A stretch of DNA of 64,000 nt from a virus: the IMG/VR virus record IMGVR_UViG_3300043399_000633, positions 1 to 64,000 of that record; one strand, given 5' to 3'. Position 1 is the stretch's first letter; each line of letters starts with the position of its first letter. This document shows, piece by piece, positions 20,117 to 28,646 of this stretch. Made by a program: the position numbers and the translations under genes. Under the pieces are notes generated by a model. It ran no database searches. It worked only from the letters and a program-made list of their open reading frames with translations, and was not told the origin of the DNA.

Positions 20117-21430
20117 GTGACAACACCAAAACAAACACCGTTAGGTATTAATGTACAAGGTTCTCTATTGCAGAACTTAGGAATAAACATTAATCCTATC
20201 AATCAAGCTTATATTGGCGTTAGTAAAATTAACACCACGTATACCTTTGGTTCAGTTGTTAATAATACTTGTTTAAAGTTATTGACTTACGCTATCAATG
20301 ATGCATATGTTAGGGGTTTGGTAACCAAAACACCCGCAGGATCTAGCATTTATGATGCTCTAATATCTATCGGAGAGGGTTACTGTCCTGCATTAGGAAA
20401 TTCTAAACCCCCTACATATGAGGCAGTAGATCCCAGTGGTCAATGGACAGGTGCCGGAACGCCAGCCACAACAGGGTATGCTAATGATGTTAATCCTGAT
20501 TACCCTAACAATGACCAAGGTCAAGGGCAAGAAGCAAGTTGGTTGCCGTACAATACAACTAATCCAAACAGTGCAGTTACACAATGGGGATTTTTAAGAA
20601 ATTATGCGTTGCAAGCTTGGAATGAATTTAACTATAACGGATCTAGCCCTAATAGTTCGTCCGTAAGTTATAAAGATTTTCTCAGTTCATTCTTAGCTGC
20701 TAAAGGATTTATAGATAACACAAATGTTTCAATTCATGCTATGTCTAATAGTGAAACCTTTTTAAAGGGAACATATAGCAACATGAATGACTTGACTAGT
20801 GCAGATGTAACTGGAGTAAATTTAGCAACATCTGAATTTGGACAAGATTGTGTTATAGCAGGTAAAGTTATTGACTTAACTAAATTAGATAAATTTGGAT
20901 TGCCTTCTGTATTATTGCAAACAATTAAAAAGTATAATGCTATTTCACAGTCATTGACTCTGGCATTACTTTCAGCCGGATTAAGTCCAGATGAAGTAGA
21001 AAGTATTGCGAACAACACTGCTCCTTATATATCTAAACAACAAGAACAACAAATATATGGTGCATTTTTAGTTGTAGTAGGAACTGATTTACAAGATATT
21101 CTAGTGCCATTGAATTGCAAAACCAAAGGACTAACTTCGTTAGCAGACTTGTTAAACGTACAAAAATTATTTCCTAATAGTTTTAGGTCACTGACTGTTC
21201 CTGTTTATAATGTTACACAAGGTCCTACAAATAGTAAAACTTATTATCCTATATATGAAAACAATGGTTTAAGTCCTAGATTAAAAAGCCCTACAATTGC
21301 CAATCAGATTGGAGAGGTAATTATACCAGGTGTCCCGCCTGTTATCGAAACTACTACAATTTTAACAGTAGAAAATACATCATCATATTTAGATGATAGT
21401 AGCAATCCTGTAAATGGGCAAGGAATTTAA
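20117..21430 (+). CDS. putative virion structural protein
   Basis: 437 residues from a GTG start; no in-frame ATG fits better. It is Asn/Thr/Ser-rich with few charged residues, as in tail or baseplate proteins, and has no enzymatic motif. It lies 8 bp after the PAAR gene and 2 bp before another structural gene. Probably baseplate or tail associated; the exact part is unknown. Confidence 0.65.
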   Translation: MTTPKQTPLGINVQGSLLQNLGININPINQAYIGVSKINTTYTFGSVVNNTCLKLLTYAINDAYVRGLVTKTPAGSSIYDALISIGEGYCPALGNSKPPTYEAVDPSGQWTGAGTPATTGYANDVNPDYPNNDQGQGQEASWLPYNTTNPNSAVTQWGFLRNYALQAWNEFNYNGSSPNSSSVSYKDFLSSFLAAKGFIDNTNVSIHAMSNSETFLKGTYSNMNDLTSADVTGVNLATSEFGQDCVIAGKVIDLTKLDKFGLPSVLLQTIKKYNAISQSLTLALLSAGLSPDEVESIANNTAPYISKQQEQQIYGAFLVVVGTDLQDILVPLNCKTKGLTSLADLLNVQKLFPNSFRSLTVPVYNVTQGPTNSKTYYPIYENNGLSPRLKSPTIANQIGEVIIPGVPPVIETTTILTVENTSSYLDDSSNPVNGQGI

Positions 21431-21432
21431 TA

Positions 21433-23286
21433 ATGGCAGATCAACCAAACTTTCAAATTCCTCCGGTGGGTTTTGGATCATATTTACAAAACATTTTACC
21501 TGAAGATGTTGCAATTGCAGCCGGAGCGTTTTCATCGTCCATGCAGCAAATAAGGAACATTCAAAATGTAAATTTTGAAGAATTCGCACAAGTGGTGTCT
21601 TCTATTGAAGCTACTACTAAAAATCTGGATATGATAAACGGTACTGATGTACCTACTGATATTACATTGGCAAATGCAGGAAAAAATATATTAGCCTTAG
21701 GTAGTGGACCAAACGGTACATATACTGCTAGCGATTTGTTTGGGTGTATGTCGGGCTTGCCTTATAGTTGGAAAGAGTTACAAACTAATATTCAAACGTT
21801 GCAAACTACTAAATTGTCCAATGTATACAATCAACTTTATTTGGCAACAACATGGGAAGCCGCAACTGTTTCAGTACAATATACAACAAATCCAGGACCT
21901 ACTTATACAATCACAGGAATAACAATTACTAATTCGGGTGGGGGTTATGGTCGTGGCGGTGCTGTAGCACCTATTATAACTATATCAGGTGGTTCAGGAG
22001 CTACAGCAATTTGTACTATAGGAATAGATGACACCAATGTAGGATCAAATGGTAACGGTACATTCGGTAGATTAACATCTGTAACATTAACCTCAGCAGG
22101 TATAACTACTGGAACTATACCCACAGCAACTATTGAATGTCCGCCCATAGCATCATTACCGATTGCTATTGATGGGAGCATATCTACTAGTGGAATAAAC
22201 ACAGTAAGTGGAACTGCAGGCTGGCCCGGAATGAACACTGTTGTTAGTGATTACATAGCACAAGCGAATGCAGAAATACAAAATATAGTATCTACTAAAC
22301 CTGCACAGGTTAAAATATGCAATACTGTATATAATACTGCTGGTAGACAATTGATGATAGAACAACGTGCAAGATATAATGCTTTAGCACCTGTTCCTCC
22401 TGAACTAGATACCTATATCAATCAATATTTAGGCACTGTAATTACTTTTACAGATGCATTAGGTACCTTAGCAAAAAATACATACCCACATATGTATGCA
22501 CAAACATTAGAAGCTATAGCAGATTTGTCTACTACTGGTGGGCAGAGTATAGTGGGCTTAATGCGTCAGGAAAGAAATGCAGAAAGATTAAGGGAAATAG
22601 GTATAGAGTTAGATACTGGGATACCTGGAAATATTGGTGAAAATACATGTCCAGTTTTAATATCAAATAATACTATACCCACAGCAGAAGTAGGTATAGA
22701 TGTAACTGGTATCAATGGAAACCCCGAAGATCCAATAACAACATATACAATTCCTTCTATGTTATTACAACGAACAGATGAATTGATAGCACCAAACCCA
22801 TATGGTTATTACGATCCAAACACGAACGAATATATAAGAGTAAGTAATACAACCAATATCGAACAAATTCCACCAATTCAAGGTATTTTAAACGTTGAAA
22901 ATACCGTAATAAACAATACAAATTTACTAGGACCCTATGACAATGGAACAGGGCCTGCTATTCCATTGTCATTAATTTCATCAACTAACGTCGCAGAATT
23001 ACAATCTGGGGTGACGGACACTTCAATAGGTGGAAGTGCATCGATACAAACTCAACCTATTGCTGTCGTTATAGCAGGAGCGAGAATTCCCACAGGTCAA
23101 GGCATTCCTTTGGATGTGGGTAAACCAGAATTTTTGGGTAGCCTAGCCGGGTCGTTTGCTACTAATATAATACCTTGCACATTAAATTCTTCATATACAT
23201 CTTCTGTTCTATTACCGAATCAGTTGTCAGTACAAGAAGCAATTGATGAAGTGATTAAATGTAATTGCACCTGCTGGACAGATTAA
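21433..23286 (+). CDS. putative virion structural protein with Gly-rich beta insert
   Basis: 617 residues. The centre (about 165-235) contains NSGGGYGRGG and ISGGSGATA followed by valine/threonine strands, a repeat-like beta domain seen in phage tail proteins. The N-terminus shares the style of the upstream gene (aromatic-poor, Asn/Thr-rich), so the two may form one complex. The Cys cluster CNCTC near the C-terminus is unusual and could bind metal. No known catalytic site. Confidence 0.65.
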   Translation: MADQPNFQIPPVGFGSYLQNILPEDVAIAAGAFSSSMQQIRNIQNVNFEEFAQVVSSIEATTKNLDMINGTDVPTDITLANAGKNILALGSGPNGTYTASDLFGCMSGLPYSWKELQTNIQTLQTTKLSNVYNQLYLATTWEAATVSVQYTTNPGPTYTITGITITNSGGGYGRGGAVAPIITISGGSGATAICTIGIDDTNVGSNGNGTFGRLTSVTLTSAGITTGTIPTATIECPPIASLPIAIDGSISTSGINTVSGTAGWPGMNTVVSDYIAQANAEIQNIVSTKPAQVKICNTVYNTAGRQLMIEQRARYNALAPVPPELDTYINQYLGTVITFTDALGTLAKNTYPHMYAQTLEAIADLSTTGGQSIVGLMRQERNAERLREIGIELDTGIPGNIGENTCPVLISNNTIPTAEVGIDVTGINGNPEDPITTYTIPSMLLQRTDELIAPNPYGYYDPNTNEYIRVSNTTNIEQIPPIQGILNVENTVINNTNLLGPYDNGTGPAIPLSLISSTNVAELQSGVTDTSIGGSASIQTQPIAVVIAGARIPTGQGIPLDVGKPEFLGSLAGSFATNIIPCTLNSSYTSSVLLPNQLSVQEAIDEVIKCNCTCWTD

Positions 23287-23292
23287 TAATCC

Positions 23293-23345
23293 GTTTTTCT
23301 TGAGTATTATTACCTAACGTAGTATACTTGGTAACGTTAGTTATT
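23293..23345 (+). terminator. possible hairpin between structural genes and lysin
   Basis: CTAACG ... CGTTAG forms a 6-bp stem with a 15-nt loop in the 100-bp gap. No long T run follows, so termination is uncertain. Confidence 0.3.
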
Positions 23346-23387
23346 TGCCTAATTTTGGGTAATGTTAATTTTGAAAGGAAGTTGAAA

Positions 23388-23945
23388 ATGGAAACAACTA
23401 TAAAAACATTTAATAAACTTTTGGGTTTATTTGCAATCTATATGTTGGTTACTTTTGTAACGTCATATAAGATAAATGGAAACTTCAATGCTGAAACTTT
23501 TGATTTGACCAAATCTGCAAAATCATATGTATCAGCAAAAACAGTGGATAAAACACTAGAATGCTTGGCAATCAATATCTACAAAGAAGCTGGAAATGAA
23601 AGTTTTGAAGGTAAAGTAGCTGTAGCTCAAGTAACATTAAATAGGGTAGATCATCCGCAATTTCCAAAAGAAGTATGCGGTGTAGTATATCAAAAAAATG
23701 TATTCATGGAAAAAGTCGTATGTCAATTTAGTTGGTATTGTGATGCAATCCATAGAACTAGACCAGTTAATAAAGAAGTATATGCAGAAAGTTATGCAGT
23801 TGCTAAGAAAGTTCTTCTCGAGGGATTTAGATTAGATTCACTTAATGATGCTCTGTATTATCATGCAGATTATGTAAATCCTAGATGGCCCTATGAAAGA
23901 GTGGCTAAAGTAGGGCGACATATTTTTTACAGGAGCAAAACATGA
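23388..23945 (+). CDS. SleB-like cell wall hydrolase (probable endolysin)
   Basis: 185 residues from the ATG at 23388, which has an RBS (AAAGGAAG); an upstream TTG is less likely. A hydrophobic segment at residues 9-27 looks like a signal-anchor, as in SAR endolysins. The hydrolase domain follows: LECLAINIYKEAGNESFEGKVAVAQVTLNRV holds the catalytic Glu region, with QFSWYCD downstream. It would cleave peptidoglycan from the periplasm. It overlaps the next membrane protein gene by 4 bp. Confidence 0.85.
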   Translation: METTIKTFNKLLGLFAIYMLVTFVTSYKINGNFNAETFDLTKSAKSYVSAKTVDKTLECLAINIYKEAGNESFEGKVAVAQVTLNRVDHPQFPKEVCGVVYQKNVFMEKVVCQFSWYCDAIHRTRPVNKEVYAESYAVAKKVLLEGFRLDSLNDALYYHADYVNPRWPYERVAKVGRHIFYRSKT

Positions 23946-24253
23946 ACTATATGGATAAAATACTAGAATTAGTAAAAGATTTTTTCTACAACAAACTTGG
24001 AAAAATGTCATCTGAAACGTTAGGCTGGTTGGCAAATATTTCATTACACTGTGCAACCATACCTTCATTTTTCGCATTGATGACTGGAATTACAGATAAG
24101 CCACCGGCAGTTGACTTAGTTTTAATGATTTGGGCAACTCTTGGCTTGTTGTTTTTTAAAGCAGTTTTGATAAAAGACTTGTTGAATATCGTGACGATTG
24201 GGGTAGGCTTTATCGTACAAGCAGCAGTAATGGCTTTGATATTTTTCAAGTAA
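23942..24253 (+). CDS. small membrane protein, candidate holin
   Basis: 103 residues with three hydrophobic segments (about 27-45, 55-75, 80-102) and a charged N-terminus. It is translationally coupled (ATGA) to the SleB-like lysin. Position, size and topology suit a class I holin, which would make the lethal membrane lesion or release a SAR lysin. No family motif is recognised, so the call rests on context. Confidence 0.55.
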   Translation: MNYMDKILELVKDFFYNKLGKMSSETLGWLANISLHCATIPSFFALMTGITDKPPAVDLVLMIWATLGLLFFKAVLIKDLLNIVTIGVGFIVQAAVMALIFFK

Positions 24254-24289
24254 CAACTGTTATAGTAAATACTCTACTTAAGGAAATTT

Positions 24290-25390
24290 ATGAGTTACCT
24301 ATTTACGAGTGAAAGTGTCAGCGAAGGTCATCCCGACAAAATAGCTGATGCAATTAGTGATGCAATATTAGATTTACTAATGGTTAGTGAAGATTCATCA
24401 TTAAGGTGTGCATGTGAAACTCTTGTTACCACAAATAAAGTTATCATAGCAGGTGAATATAAGGGTTTCTTACATGAACTTCAAGTAGATAGTACGGTAA
24501 GAAAAGTCGTAAAGTTGTTGGGATATGAACAAGATGGGTTTGATTGGAGAAAACTTCAAGTATTAAATTTCATGCATGGCCAAAGTGCTGATATAGCACT
24601 CGGCTCTGATACGTTTGGTGCCGGAGATCAGGGATTGATGTTTGGTTATGCTTGTAACGAAACATCAGCTTACATGCCCAGTGCTATATATTGGTCACAT
24701 CGAATCGTAGAAAAATTGGCTGAATTGCGCAAGAACAAAGTCATGACCTGTTTAGGTCCAGATGCAAAAAGCCAAGTAACATTCGAATATGACGAAAACA
24801 ATAAGCCAATTAGAATTGCCAAAGTAGTTTGCTCTACACAACACACAGAAGATACTGAAATTAATTCATTGCGTAAGGCAGTGGAAGAAGTTATTCGTGC
24901 AATTTTACCCAGGGAATATTTAGATAATGGCACTGAGTTTTTTATTAATCCTACTGGCCGTTTTGTTATCGGTGGCCCTGATGGTGATACGGGTCTCACA
25001 GGTCGTAAGATTATTGTTGATACTTATGGTGGGTATAGCCCTCATGGGGGCGGGGCTTTCAGCGGGAAAGATCCCACAAAGGTGGACCGTAGTGCTGCAT
25101 ACATGATGCGTTACATTGCTAAAAACATTGTAGCTAGTGGTAAAGCAGATTGGGCAACGTGTCAAATTAGTTATGCCATTGGTTTAAAAGACCCTATGAG
25201 TTTCTATATAGAAACGGCTGATACTGCAAAAGCGAGACAATTAACCAAATGGGTACAAGACAACGTTGACCTAACACCTAAAGGCATCATTGATAAATTT
25301 AAACTATTCAGACCAATTTATAGTAAGACTACAAATTATGGTCATTTTGGTAAACCTGACCTCCCTTGGGAAGAAGTAAATTTATTCTAA
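24290..25390 (+). CDS. metK: S-adenosylmethionine synthetase
   Basis: 366 residues. SESVSEGHPDKIADAISDAILD (residues 6-27), GAGDQGLMFGYA and GGGAFSGKDPTKVDRS are the three MetK signatures, including the ATP and K+/Mg2+ sites. It makes SAM from Met and ATP. SAM would feed at least five methyltransferases and three radical SAM enzymes in this window. An RBS (AAGGA) precedes the ATG. It is intact, slightly shorter than bacterial MetK (about 384). Confidence 0.97.
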   Translation: MSYLFTSESVSEGHPDKIADAISDAILDLLMVSEDSSLRCACETLVTTNKVIIAGEYKGFLHELQVDSTVRKVVKLLGYEQDGFDWRKLQVLNFMHGQSADIALGSDTFGAGDQGLMFGYACNETSAYMPSAIYWSHRIVEKLAELRKNKVMTCLGPDAKSQVTFEYDENNKPIRIAKVVCSTQHTEDTEINSLRKAVEEVIRAILPREYLDNGTEFFINPTGRFVIGGPDGDTGLTGRKIIVDTYGGYSPHGGGAFSGKDPTKVDRSAAYMMRYIAKNIVASGKADWATCQISYAIGLKDPMSFYIETADTAKARQLTKWVQDNVDLTPKGIIDKFKLFRPIYSKTTNYGHFGKPDLPWEEVNLF

Positions 25391-25587
25391 TGGATGAAGA
25401 AAAAAGCAATCTTGCGAAAGGTCGAGATAGCTTTGATGCTACGGTGGGCGATAGCCTTATCCAATTTTTTAATAGAAACGTGACCTCTTACCCTACGGAA
25501 GCAGGGGGGCCAAAGTTTGATCTTGTTCCTGTTACCAAACAAAAGGATATAATGGTCAATGTTGCACGTTTACATGCGCAACAATAA
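25390..25587 (+). CDS. DUF2452-like protein, N-terminal part (interrupted gene)
   Basis: 65 residues from an ATG overlapping the metK stop (TAATG). GRDSFDATVGDSL and the SYPTEAGGPKFDLVPV stretch resemble the N-terminus of DUF2452 proteins. The reading frame continues after the TAA at 25585-25587 into the next gene with no frame change (YDRIM...). One ochre codon therefore splits what should be a single protein of about 162 residues. Function of the family is unknown. Confidence 0.65.
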   Translation: MDEEKSNLAKGRDSFDATVGDSLIQFFNRNVTSYPTEAGGPKFDLVPVTKQKDIMVNVARLHAQQ

Positions 25588-25599
25588 TATGATAGAATA

Positions 25600-25878
25600 A
25601 TGCAGTTAGTTGAAGTGTTACAAAAACAGGCTCAACAAATAAAACGTAGGCTTGATTTGACAGATATGGTCAATAAAGCTAAATATGAGTTTCAAACATA
25701 CCATGGTCAATTTTATTGGCTAGTATATGATCATAGGAAGAATTATTCTAGATTAACACTAACTGGACCTAAAGATTGGTGTACTGGTAAACCCGAAGAA
25801 TATGAATATTTGTGTCGCATAAAATGGTTAGGTGATTATACGTGGTTAGAAGTTGACGATAATGGGAATGCAATATGA
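25600..25878 (+). CDS. DUF2452-like protein, C-terminal part (interrupted gene)
   Basis: 92 residues in the same frame as the preceding gene, after a TAA and four sense codons. A coiled helix (QLVEVLQKQAQQIKRRLDL) is followed by a domain with FYWLVYDH, LTLTGPKDW and LGDYTWLEV, the conserved C-terminal pattern of DUF2452. Reinitiation at the ATG 12 bp after the stop could make this half separately. It overlaps the next gene by 4 bp. Confidence 0.65.
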   Translation: MQLVEVLQKQAQQIKRRLDLTDMVNKAKYEFQTYHGQFYWLVYDHRKNYSRLTLTGPKDWCTGKPEEYEYLCRIKWLGDYTWLEVDDNGNAI

Positions 25879-26390
25879 TATCTAAAAGTCCAAAACGTGG
25901 AACCTTTCAACAAGAAAGGTCTGAAAGAAGTTTAAATGATCCTAGTATACCATTAGAAGAACGACAACATTTATTAGACCTGATTAACCTATATGGAGAA
26001 TTACAACAACAATCCGCTGCCAGAGAATTAGATCCAAACTGGCAAAAAGATAACATGGAATATGACTTGCGTACTACTTCTTGGATATTAGAAAAAGTAC
26101 GAACAAGTGATACGTATGCACAAAACCTGTATGCTGCTATGTGTAATAACGACTTCATTAAAAATGATGTAATTCCTATTTTAAAAGAACAAAAATGGAG
26201 CTGTTCTTGGAGATATGCAGGTGGAATAATCGCTGACATGAGGCAAGAAGGTGATTATATTGATTGGTATTGTTCTGGAATCGGAGGTAAGTCAGATTAT
26301 ATGTCTGAAGGTATAGTTACCGAAGAAATCAGAGCTGACCTATTTAAATTAGGTTGGATTGTAGTTGATGATGACAATATAGGTGTATAA
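25875..26390 (+). CDS. hypothetical protein
   Basis: 171 residues, not recognised. It is charged and soluble. The C-terminal half (about 95-165) alternates strands and helices, with WSCSWRYAGGIIADMRQEGDYIDWYCSGI. The N-terminus is rich in Arg, Ser and Leu. It is coupled (ATGA) to the DUF2452-like gene, so they form one short operon after metK. Confidence 0.6.
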   Translation: MISKSPKRGTFQQERSERSLNDPSIPLEERQHLLDLINLYGELQQQSAARELDPNWQKDNMEYDLRTTSWILEKVRTSDTYAQNLYAAMCNNDFIKNDVIPILKEQKWSCSWRYAGGIIADMRQEGDYIDWYCSGIGGKSDYMSEGIVTEEIRADLFKLGWIVVDDDNIGV

Positions 26391-26401
26391 GTCTCACTAG
26401 C

Positions 26402-26408
26402 ATAAATA
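26402..26408 (+). promoter_or_regulatory. late promoter motif before iscU
   Basis: ATAAATA core in GCATAAATAAC, 50 bp upstream of the iscU start. Confidence 0.55.
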
Positions 26409-26457
26409 ACTATATTAAAGTAACTAAAAATACTAAACAAAGTATCAGGAAAATACA

Positions 26458-26838
26458 ATGGCCTATTCAGATAAAGTATTGGATCACTATAATAATCCCC
26501 GCAATGTAGGTTCATATAAAAAAACTGATGAAGATGTTGGGGTAGGTCTTGTAGGAGCCCCTGCATGTGGGGATGTCCTTCAGTTAAGTATTAAAGTAAA
26601 TAAAGAAACGGGGTTGATAGAAGATGCTAGATTTAAAACGTATGGGTGCGGGTCGGCGATTGCTGCATCAAGTCTTGTCACAGAATGGGTTAAAGGGAAA
26701 TCGCTCGATGAAGCCGCAACAATCCGAAATACTGAAATCGCACAAGAACTCGCACTTCCCCCAGTCAAAATCCACTGCTCAATTTTAGCAGAAGATGCAA
26801 TCAAAGCTGCCATTGATGATTACCGAAAAAAACATTAA
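26458..26838 (+). CDS. iscU: IscU-like Fe-S cluster scaffold
   Basis: 126 residues, full length. All cluster ligands are present: C37 and D39 in GAPACGDV, C64 in YGCGSA, H106-C107 in KIHCS. LPPVK at about 100-104 is the HscA chaperone-binding motif. It assembles [2Fe-2S] and [4Fe-4S] clusters with sulfur from host IscS. Its own late promoter motif lies upstream, and the DUF1289 gene overlaps its end. Likely clients are the radical SAM and Rieske enzymes in this window (inference). Confidence 0.95.
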   Translation: MAYSDKVLDHYNNPRNVGSYKKTDEDVGVGLVGAPACGDVLQLSIKVNKETGLIEDARFKTYGCGSAIAASSLVTEWVKGKSLDEAATIRNTEIAQELALPPVKIHCSILAEDAIKAAIDDYRKKH

Positions 26839-26980
26839 AAGCCCCTGCATAAATTTATGCAGATTAGATGAATTTAATGTTTGTATAGGGTGTAAAAGGC
26901 ATCTTGATGAGATTGCTGAATGGTCAAGAATGGGATATGAGGAAAAATTAAAAATAGTTCAACGTACACAAAATGCCTAA
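26816..26980 (+). CDS. DUF1289 small cysteine protein
   Basis: 54 residues from the ATG inside the iscU end. SPCINLCRLDEFNVCIGCKRHLDEIAEW is cut here to its key points: four Cys in C-x3-C...C-x2-C arrangement, then a helical IxEW, the DUF1289 pattern of proteobacteria. The cysteines probably bind Fe-S or zinc. Overlap with iscU supports joint work in iron-sulfur handling; the function of the family is not established. Confidence 0.8.
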   Translation: MITEKNIKSPCINLCRLDEFNVCIGCKRHLDEIAEWSRMGYEEKLKIVQRTQNA

Positions 26981-27443
26981 AGCCTATATCTTAATCGGAG
27001 TTCCCGGATCAGGAAAATCTACATGGATAGCAAAAGCACCTGTAGATTGGAACAACACAGTAGTTGCAAGCACAGACAACTATGTTGAACAAGAAGCCAA
27101 AAAACAGGGAAAAACCTATAGCGAAGTCTTTAATGATGTAATGCCAGCAGCAGTAAATCATATGGCTACGACCGTGGTTAATGCAGTTAAAAACAAGCAA
27201 AATATAATTTGGGATCAAACCAGTACAACCAGACACACACGTGCCAAAAAAATTAGAATGCTACCTACTGATTATGAAATCATTGCCGTAGTATTCCCTA
27301 CTCCAGATCAGAAAGAATTATCTAGGAGACTTGCTGGTCGTCCCGGCAAAACAATACCGCCGGATGTTATCAAGTCAATGATCAATAGGTGGGAAGAACC
27401 CACTGAAGATGAGGGATTCGACAAAATTATATACGTAAAATAA
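26973..27443 (+). CDS. P-loop kinase, polynucleotide-kinase/zeta-like
   Basis: 156 residues. Walker A is GVPGSGKST (9-17), STDNY (33-37) matches the acceptor Asp region, and IIWDQTSTTRHTR carries the Arg-rich lid of the Pnk-type AAA kinases. It could phosphorylate nucleic-acid 5' ends or a small molecule. In T4-like phages this fold often repairs cleaved tRNA, which is of interest because of the large tRNA set here. No 3'-phosphatase domain is attached. Confidence 0.8.
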   Translation: MPKAYILIGVPGSGKSTWIAKAPVDWNNTVVASTDNYVEQEAKKQGKTYSEVFNDVMPAAVNHMATTVVNAVKNKQNIIWDQTSTTRHTRAKKIRMLPTDYEIIAVVFPTPDQKELSRRLAGRPGKTIPPDVIKSMINRWEEPTEDEGFDKIIYVK

Positions 27444-27444
27444 T

Positions 27445-27747
27445 ATGGATCACGAAGAACTTAAAAGAAAAAACTCTACACGCCGTCACCGAGACGAAGT
27501 TGCAGTAAAAAAACAAGTACGCATTGCTAAAGAACATAATATGTCGGAGCCTGGCAAATTTTTAGAAAACGCACATCGTTATCATAAGCGACATGCAATG
27601 GATTGTGGAAATCCTCAATGTTATCTGTGTGGCAATCCTAGAAAAACGCATAAAGATAAATTGACACTGCAAGAAAAAAGATTGTTTCAGGACGCCGATG
27701 CTACGAACGATAAGCATAGTAATGGATTGCCTCCTGCTGAAGAATGA
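27445..27747 (+). CDS. conserved phage protein with Cys cluster
   Basis: 100 residues, very basic, with HRYHKRHAMDCGNPQCYLCGNP. Three cysteines (C-x4-C-x2-C) with nearby His could bind zinc. It starts 2 bp after the kinase and overlaps the next gene by 4 bp. Similar small proteins are widespread in T4-like environmental phages with no known role. Confidence 0.65.
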   Translation: MDHEELKRKNSTRRHRDEVAVKKQVRIAKEHNMSEPGKFLENAHRYHKRHAMDCGNPQCYLCGNPRKTHKDKLTLQEKRLFQDADATNDKHSNGLPPAEE

Positions 27748-28646
27748 AAGTTTTACTTTTAGGTAGCGCTGGCTATATAGGCTCGTTGTTTTCAAAAAAA
27801 ACAAAGTTCTCAATTCAAAACGTAGATTTGTGTTTATTTAAAAAACCAATTGACTCCGATATAACGATAGAAAACTATAATAATGTAGATATCAGTGAAG
27901 CTGATGTAATTATTTGTTTAGCCGGACATAGTAGTGTGCAAATGTGTGAACATAGTCCTAGCCGTTCATGGACGAACAACGTTCAATATTTTAGAAATTT
28001 ATGTGAACGTTTACTGAAACATCAAAAATTAATATACGCATCTAGTGCCAGTGTCTATGGCAAAACACTATCTATATCTACTGAAGATAGCGATATTAAC
28101 TTCAATGTATTAAATCATTACGATCTTCAAAAAATTACCATTGACTTGATAGCCAATAAATATATCGCTGAAGGAAAAAACATCATAGGATTAAGATTTG
28201 GCACGGTAAATGGGGCTAGCCCAAATACCAGAAGTGATCTAATGATAAATTCTATGGTGAAGTCTGCTATAGATACGGGATGTTTAAATGTAAAAAACTC
28301 AAGTATTCGCAGGGCAATTTTAGGAATTAACGATGCTTGCCGAGCGATAGAGTTACTAGTAGAAGAAAAGGTTGAATCAGGGCAATACAATTTAGCTTCT
28401 TTTAACAGTAATGTCGGTGATATAGCTAATGCAGTATCAGAGATTACGAAAGCAGATGTTATCAAACACCAAGATGATCTAATAGCATACGACTTTGAAT
28501 TGAGTACACAAAAATTTATTAATGCTACTGGATTCACATTTAAAGATAATTTAGAAACATTGGTTCAGGGATTACGAGAATATAGTTCGGTAATAAATTT
28601 TGATGTGAGAGATAATGATAGATACTTTGAACATTACATGTCTTGA
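27744..28646 (+). CDS. NAD-dependent sugar epimerase/dehydratase (extended SDR)
   Basis: 300 residues. The Rossmann motif LLGSAGYIG is at the N-terminus, ASSASVYG gives the Ser triad member and HYDLQK the Tyr-x3-Lys. It acts on a nucleotide sugar. The next genes are a C-methyltransferase and a glycosyltransferase, a combination typical of deoxysugar pathways. The substrate cannot be fixed from sequence. Confidence 0.85.
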   Translation: MKVLLLGSAGYIGSLFSKKTKFSIQNVDLCLFKKPIDSDITIENYNNVDISEADVIICLAGHSSVQMCEHSPSRSWTNNVQYFRNLCERLLKHQKLIYASSASVYGKTLSISTEDSDINFNVLNHYDLQKITIDLIANKYIAEGKNIIGLRFGTVNGASPNTRSDLMINSMVKSAIDTGCLNVKNSSIRRAILGINDACRAIELLVEEKVESGQYNLASFNSNVGDIANAVSEITKADVIKHQDDLIAYDFELSTQKFINATGFTFKDNLETLVQGLREYSSVINFDVRDNDRYFEHYMS

